The notes under the pieces: generated by a model | What the model was told of the DNA's origin: nothing | The model's input: only the letters and a program-made list of their open reading frames with translations | The model's database searches: none | Source: Lentisphaerota bacterium | GTDB taxonomy: Bacteria > Verrucomicrobiota > Lentisphaeria > Oligosphaerales > PUNB01 | Assembly (NCBI GenBank): GCA_003552565.1 | Contig: PUNB01000147.1 | Span: forward strand, 1 to 10,461 | Direction: 5' to 3' | DNA length: 10,461 bases | Position numbers and translations under genes: made by a program | Part shown: in pieces, positions 7,213 through 10,461 of the stretch | How the letters are laid out: each line of letters opens with the position of its first letter | Position numbering within the stretch: the first letter of the stretch is position 1

Positions 7213-7284
7213 AGATTAAGGCGAATGATTATGACGGAAGATTAGGGAAAAACGGATGCGCCCCTTAATCTTTCGCCTTAATCT
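7213..7284. repeat. 72-bp inverted-repeat element with 13-bp perfect arms and a nested partial repeat
   Basis: AGATTAAGGCGAA (7213-7225) is the exact reverse complement of TTCGCCTTAATCT (7272-7284). Inside, AAGATTAGGG (from 7238) is nearly complementary to CCCCTTAATCTT (7261-7272). The right side is thus a short tandem of CCTTAATC units (7262-7284), and the left side carries the same motif inverted. It could be a miniature mobile element, a binding site or part of an RNA. Confidence 0.65.
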
Positions 7285-7412
7285 CGTTTCCGAACTCTTT
7301 TCGCAGAGCCTACAGTTTGACCCCCTCCGGAAAGGGTTGGTGAGCAGAATTTATGCGGTGACTGTCTCTGCCTCGGATATCAGGTGCATCGCGCCGGTGA
7401 TTAAGATGGTGG

Positions 7413-7432
7413 CCGGAGCTTTCCAGCTCCGG
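7413..7432. repeat. Perfect 8-bp-stem hairpin with TTCC loop
   Basis: CCGGAGCT (7413-7420) and AGCTCCGG (7425-7432) form an 8-bp GC-rich stem with a 4-nt loop. No T-run follows, so a terminator role is not supported. Confidence 0.65.
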
Positions 7433-7466
7433 ATTGCCAAAGAGCCCTCCTGCTTGCCAGGCAAAG

Positions 7467-7535
7467 CCCGGCGGCGGGATTGCTTGGTTTATTCCCTGTT
7501 GCAATCTTTCGCTCCGCCGGGAACAAGCTCGGCGG
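7467..7535. repeat. Alternative GC-rich inverted repeats
   Basis: CCCGGCGG (7467-7474) is complementary to CCGCCGGG (7514-7521). CCGCCG (7514-7519) can instead pair with CGGCGG (7530-7535). The two pairings exclude each other, the formal arrangement of an antiterminator/terminator-like switch. However, no U tract follows, and such pairs arise easily in GC-rich DNA. Confidence 0.4.
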
Positions 7536-7686
7536 GGGCATAACATCTTTAACTCTCGATAACGAAGAGAACCAACAACAGATCAATTATTTTTTAATAA
7601 TTAGCAATATCTAGCAAGATATAATCAAATTTTGGTAAATATTGTAATTTTAACGTTTTTACGGTTTGTTCTTTGCCGGATTGTTA

Positions 7687-7696
7687 GTAAATTTAC
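7687..7696. promoter_or_regulatory. AT-rich palindrome, possible operator upstream of fhs
   Basis: GTAAATTTAC is a perfect 10-bp palindrome 64 bp before the fhs start, inside the AT-rich stretch where its promoter should lie. I could not identify a convincing -35/-10 pair around it. Operator function is only an inference from symmetry and position. Confidence 0.25.
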
Positions 7697-7747
7697 AAAA
7701 AATCAACGATTTCGGTCGGGTTCACCTGTGAATCAGTAAAAACATGT

Positions 7748-7753
7748 AAAAGG
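7748..7753 (+). promoter_or_regulatory. Ribosome binding site of fhs
   Basis: AAAAGG lies 7 nt before ATG 7761 and fixes that start. It is one of the clearest ribosome sites in the window. Confidence 0.7.
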
Positions 7754-7760
7754 TTTATTT

Positions 7761-9530
7761 ATGAAACACAAGCTTGATCCTCGTGAATATCAGGATTGGC
7801 AAATTGCCGAAGCGGCGGAGCGAGAGATGAAACCGCTTTCTCAATTGGCATCGGAACTGGGATTGTCTGACGAAGAAATTATCCCTTACGGCCGGCATCT
7901 GGCGAAGATTGACTACAAGCGGGCTGGTAACCGGCTGCGGGAGCGGCCGGCGGGGAAATATATCGATGTCACGGCGATCACCCCGACTCCGCTGGGCGAG
8001 GGCAAAACCACCACCGCCATCGGTTTGATGCAGGGGCTTGGACATTTGGGGTACAAGGTCAGCGGCGCCTTGCGACAGCCCAGCGGCGGCCCCACCTTCA
8101 ACGTCAAGGGATCGGCCGCCGGCGGCGGTCTTTCGCAGTGTGTGCCGCTGACACCTTTCTGTCTCGGACTCACCGGTGATATTGACCGAATCAACAACGC
8201 CCACAACCTGGCTATGGTGGCCTTGACCAGACGTATGCAGCATGAGGCTAATTATGATGATCAGACTCTGGCTCGGCGGGGACTTCAGCGGTTGAATATA
8301 GATCCGCTCCAGGTACGGCTGCAATGGACGATTGATTTTTGCGCTCAGAGTTTACGGAATATTGTTATCGGCCGCGGGGGCAGGATGGATGGACTGGAAA
8401 TGGACTCCGGTTTCCAAATAACCGTTTCCAGCGAGATCATGGCGATACTGGCCATGGCTCGGGATCTGGCGGATCTGCGCCGCCGTATCGGTCAGATAAC
8501 GGTGGCTTGCGACCGCTCCGGTGAAAGGATCACCACTGCCGATCTGGAGGTGGACGGCGCCATGACGGCCTGGCTGGTGGAAGCGCTGCATCCGACTCTG
8601 ATGCAGACACTGGAAGGACAGCCGGTGCTGATTCACGCCGGACCTTTCGCCAACATCGCCATCGGCCAGAGTTCCATCATCAGTGATCAGCTGGGAGTCA
8701 GGATGAGTGATTATCATGTCACGGAAAGCGGCTTTGGCGCTGATATCGGTTATGAAAAATTCGCCAACTTGAAATGTCGGTCTTCCGGTCTCCAGCCGGA
8801 CGCGGTGGTGGTGGTGGCCACCATAAGGGCTTTGAAAATGCACGGGGGCGGGCCGCCGGTGAAACCGGGAGCGGACTTGCCGGAAGAGTATCAGCGTGAG
8901 AACCTTGCCTTGGTAGAGCAGGGGTGTGAGAATCTGAAAGCCCATTTGCAGATTATTCGTGACAGCGGGGTTGAACCGGTGGTTTGCATCAACAGCTTTC
9001 CCTCGGACACTCCGGCGGAAATCGCTTTGGTCCGTCGTATAGCTGAAGAGCATGGAGCTTTCGCGGCTTTGTCGGAGCACTGGCTCAAAGGCGGCGAAGG
9101 TGCGGTCGAATTGGCTGAGGCGGTGATGGAAGCGACCGAGCGGCAGCATCGGTTGAAATTTCTGTATGAAGCGGAACTGCCGCTGGAAGCGAAGATCGAC
9201 AGAATTGCCCGGCGGGTTTACGGTGCCGATGGAGTTGATTACAGCGATTCAGCCGCCGATAGACTGGCGGAATTGAAAGAAGACCCTGATGTCCGCGGCA
9301 TGGGGGTGTGCATGGCTAAAACGCATTTGAGTCTTTCAGATGACCCTGGACTGAAAGGCCGTCCTCAGGGATGGCGGCTGTCGATTCGGGATTTGATGGT
9401 TTACCACGGCGCCGAATTAGTGGTGCCGGTAGCCGGGGAGATCAAACTGATGCCGGGCACCGGCTCGAACCCGGCTTTCCGAAGAATTGATGTGAATGTG
9501 CAAACAGGTAAAGTGACGGGATTGTTCTAA
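7761..9530 (+). CDS. fhs: Formate-tetrahydrofolate ligase (10-formyl-THF synthetase)
   Basis: It catalyses ATP-dependent ligation of formate to tetrahydrofolate, giving 10-formyl-THF, in the cytoplasm. The 589 residues are close to the family's usual ~555-590. Motifs include the N-terminal ISxIA-like helix region, the P-loop TPTPLGEGKTT (74-84), ALRQPSGGPTFNVKGSAAGG, LTGDIDRINNAHNL, the signature HAGPFANIAIGQSSIISDQ with VTESGFGADIGYEKF, ALKMHGGGP, VVCINSFPSDT, and the C-terminal MPGTGSNPAFRRIDV. The segment after AAGGGLSQ reads CVPLTPFCLGLTGD, where many bacterial enzymes have VVPMEDINLHFTGD. I recognise this as a variant subgroup rather than damage. The gene overlaps the downstream MTHFR gene by one base (TAATG), so the two are translated together. 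They supply two steps of the folate C1 branch, used for CO2 fixation or for formate/C1 oxidation in reverse. A long leader precedes it. Confidence 0.97.
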   Translation: MKHKLDPREYQDWQIAEAAEREMKPLSQLASELGLSDEEIIPYGRHLAKIDYKRAGNRLRERPAGKYIDVTAITPTPLGEGKTTTAIGLMQGLGHLGYKVSGALRQPSGGPTFNVKGSAAGGGLSQCVPLTPFCLGLTGDIDRINNAHNLAMVALTRRMQHEANYDDQTLARRGLQRLNIDPLQVRLQWTIDFCAQSLRNIVIGRGGRMDGLEMDSGFQITVSSEIMAILAMARDLADLRRRIGQITVACDRSGERITTADLEVDGAMTAWLVEALHPTLMQTLEGQPVLIHAGPFANIAIGQSSIISDQLGVRMSDYHVTESGFGADIGYEKFANLKCRSSGLQPDAVVVVATIRALKMHGGGPPVKPGADLPEEYQRENLALVEQGCENLKAHLQIIRDSGVEPVVCINSFPSDTPAEIALVRRIAEEHGAFAALSEHWLKGGEGAVELAEAVMEATERQHRLKFLYEAELPLEAKIDRIARRVYGADGVDYSDSAADRLAELKEDPDVRGMGVCMAKTHLSLSDDPGLKGRPQGWRLSIRDLMVYHGAELVVPVAGEIKLMPGTGSNPAFRRIDVNVQTGKVTGLF

Positions 9531-10312
9531 TGCTTGCTCCTGATACATTTAACATAGAGTTGTTGTCTCCGAAGCAGGATGTGGATGACTTGGAGGCGGC
9601 ATTGGATCTTTTCGCGGATAAATATCGACGGGCTCTGGACGGCGGTTACGGCATTTGCATTCCCGACAATCCTCTCGGCAAGCTGGCTTTTCAGGGGACG
9701 GAACTGATCAGTGAGCTGGAACTGCCGGTCGCGCCTGGACGGGTTTCCGTGCATGTGAATACCTTTCATACTCATTCCGACCTTGATTGGATTCTGAATT
9801 CCGCCGCTGAGCTGGGGATTGATGATCTGCTGGCGGTCAGCGGTGATGGTTCACAGCGGCTGCCGAAGCTGCAGGCGGCCGATCTTGGGGTGTCGGCGGA
9901 TACAGTCACCAGTGTGGAGCTGGTGGAGTACATTCATCGGCGGTTCCCGGGGGTTTTCCGGGTGGGAGTGGCCTATAATCCTTATGAACCGCAAGAGCAC
10001 GAGTGGGAAAAGCTGCAGCGCAAACTGGCGGCAGGCGCTCAGTATATCACCACTCAACCGATTATTAACAGCCATCCTGCTGTTGACAAGCTGCTCGAAC
10101 TCGGGGTGCCGGTGGTTGTGGAAGCCTGGATGTCGAAGAAAATTCACTTGCTCAGTGATTGTGTGGGTTATGAAATATCACCAGAAAGTGAATATGATCC
10201 TTTGGCCAATCTCAGATTGCTGATGAAGAATTATTCGCAATGCCGGTATTATCTTTCAATTCTCGGTTTTAAAACCCAGTTTCCCCGTTTGCCGGAGCTG
10301 CTGCGGGAATGA
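9530..10312 (+). CDS. metF: Methylenetetrahydrofolate reductase family protein, short form
   Basis: The family reduces 5,10-methylene-THF to 5-methyl-THF on an FAD in a TIM barrel. At 260 residues this is shorter than enterobacterial MetF (~296). Visible features in order are FNIELLSPK with E10 in the place of the conserved catalytic Glu, HVNTFHTHSDLDWIL, the FAD-site loop VSGDGSQRLP (103-112), TSVELVEYIHRRFPG, VAYNPYEPQEHEWEKLQRKL, AGAQYITTQP with Q176 in the place of the substrate-binding Gln, and the C-terminal GFKTQFPRLPELL. ATG 9530 overlaps the fhs stop as TAATG, indicating coupled translation and a shared folate pathway role. I recall this compact type in anaerobes such as sulfate reducers. 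Its electron donor (NADH, ferredoxin or a partner flavoprotein) is not readable, and no MetV-like partner is in the window. The symbol denotes family only. Confidence 0.85.
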   Translation: MLAPDTFNIELLSPKQDVDDLEAALDLFADKYRRALDGGYGICIPDNPLGKLAFQGTELISELELPVAPGRVSVHVNTFHTHSDLDWILNSAAELGIDDLLAVSGDGSQRLPKLQAADLGVSADTVTSVELVEYIHRRFPGVFRVGVAYNPYEPQEHEWEKLQRKLAAGAQYITTQPIINSHPAVDKLLELGVPVVVEAWMSKKIHLLSDCVGYEISPESEYDPLANLRLLMKNYSQCRYYLSILGFKTQFPRLPELLRE

Positions 10313-10340
10313 GTGAGCGCCGGTGTTATAAGCTTAATAC

Positions 10341-10461
10341 TCTTAGTCGACACACTCAGTCTTAAACACTTAGTCTTATACACTTAGTCTTATACACTTA
10401 GTCTTATACACTTAGTCTTATACACTTAGTCTTATACACTTAGTCTTATACACTTAGTCTC
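10341..10461. repeat. Tandem array of a 14-bp unit (ACTTAGTCTTATAC), continuing to the window edge
   Basis: Six perfect copies occupy 10368-10451. They are preceded by one copy with two changes (10354-10367, ACTCAGTCTTAAAC) and a more decayed 13-bp copy (10341-10353). They are followed by a 10-bp partial copy ending with a mismatch at the last base. A still weaker copy may start near 10327. The unit has 4 G/C in 14, is not a multiple of three, and has stop codons in every frame on both strands, so it is non-coding. It begins 28 bp after the MTHFR stop. Confidence 0.95.

Larger units (their letters stand above)
7017..7760. other. 744-bp intergenic region, structured and without a convincing gene
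   Basis: This region separates the divergent flippase and fhs genes. Bases ~7020-7140 and 7550-7760 are AT-rich, while ~7310-7545 form a GC-rich island with several inverted repeats. Open frames exist in the island on both strands, up to 95 codons. They resemble no family I know and have no good ribosome site. Possible contents are a decayed gene, a dispersed repeat or a structured RNA. The individual elements are listed separately. Confidence 0.6.

Noticed and set aside
7256..7546. Open frames of 95 codons (+) and 78 codons (-) in the intergenic island.
   Set aside because: No family resemblance, no ribosome site, sequence dominated by inverted repeats, and both strands equally open.
8352..9149. 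Long minus-strand open frame of 265 codons inside fhs.
   Set aside because: It is antisense to a fully conserved fhs and shows no protein-like composition or motif.
10354..10461. CRISPR array.
   Set aside because: The unit is only 14 bp and strictly tandem, with no unique spacers, so it is a minisatellite-type array.

Overview
The window looks like a piece of a Gram-negative, probably anaerobic bacterial chromosome. A 10-formyl-THF synthetase followed by a compact methylene-THF reductase points to C1/Wood-Ljungdahl-type metabolism. An LPS-kinase-like domain next to a lipid-linked sugar flippase points to an outer-membrane glycolipid. My best guess, from remembered resemblance of the FTHFS and MTHFR sequences, is Desulfobacterota (deltaproteobacterial) or a relative. 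No marker in the window proves this.

Layout. Bases 1-1138 are a graveyard of two genes. The first is a flavoprotein disulfide reductase (mercuric-reductase/dihydrolipoamide-dehydrogenase type) that has lost its middle and carries a second frameshift. The second is the C-terminal part of a URO-D-family methyltransferase broken by a perfect 8-bp tandem duplication. A hairpin (1207-1227) and a T-rich spacer follow.

Bases 1344-7016 are a surface-polysaccharide locus. A 738-residue glycosidase-like/LPS-kinase-like fusion (-) diverges from a family-4 glycosyltransferase (+), and the two may share an overlapping promoter region. The glycosyltransferase meets a ParB-like-fold protein (-) tail to tail, with stop codons overlapping in TTAA. 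That protein lies directly downstream of a Wzx-type flippase (-). Together they suggest assembly, export and modification of a lipid-linked glycan.

Bases 7017-7760 are a long non-coding spacer with a strong imperfect hairpin, a 13-bp-arm inverted repeat, a GC-rich island full of inverted repeats, and an AT-rich leader for the next gene. Bases 7761-10312 are fhs and an MTHFR gene coupled by TAATG; they make 10-formyl-THF from formate and reduce methylene-THF to methyl-THF.

From about 10341 to the window edge runs a tandem array of a 14-bp AT-rich unit, with six perfect copies and decayed copies on the gene side. Each junction between perfect copies reads TTATACACT, one mismatch from a DnaA box. 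The most unusual items are this array, the fusion protein, and the two decay events that can be read in the left-hand pseudogenes.
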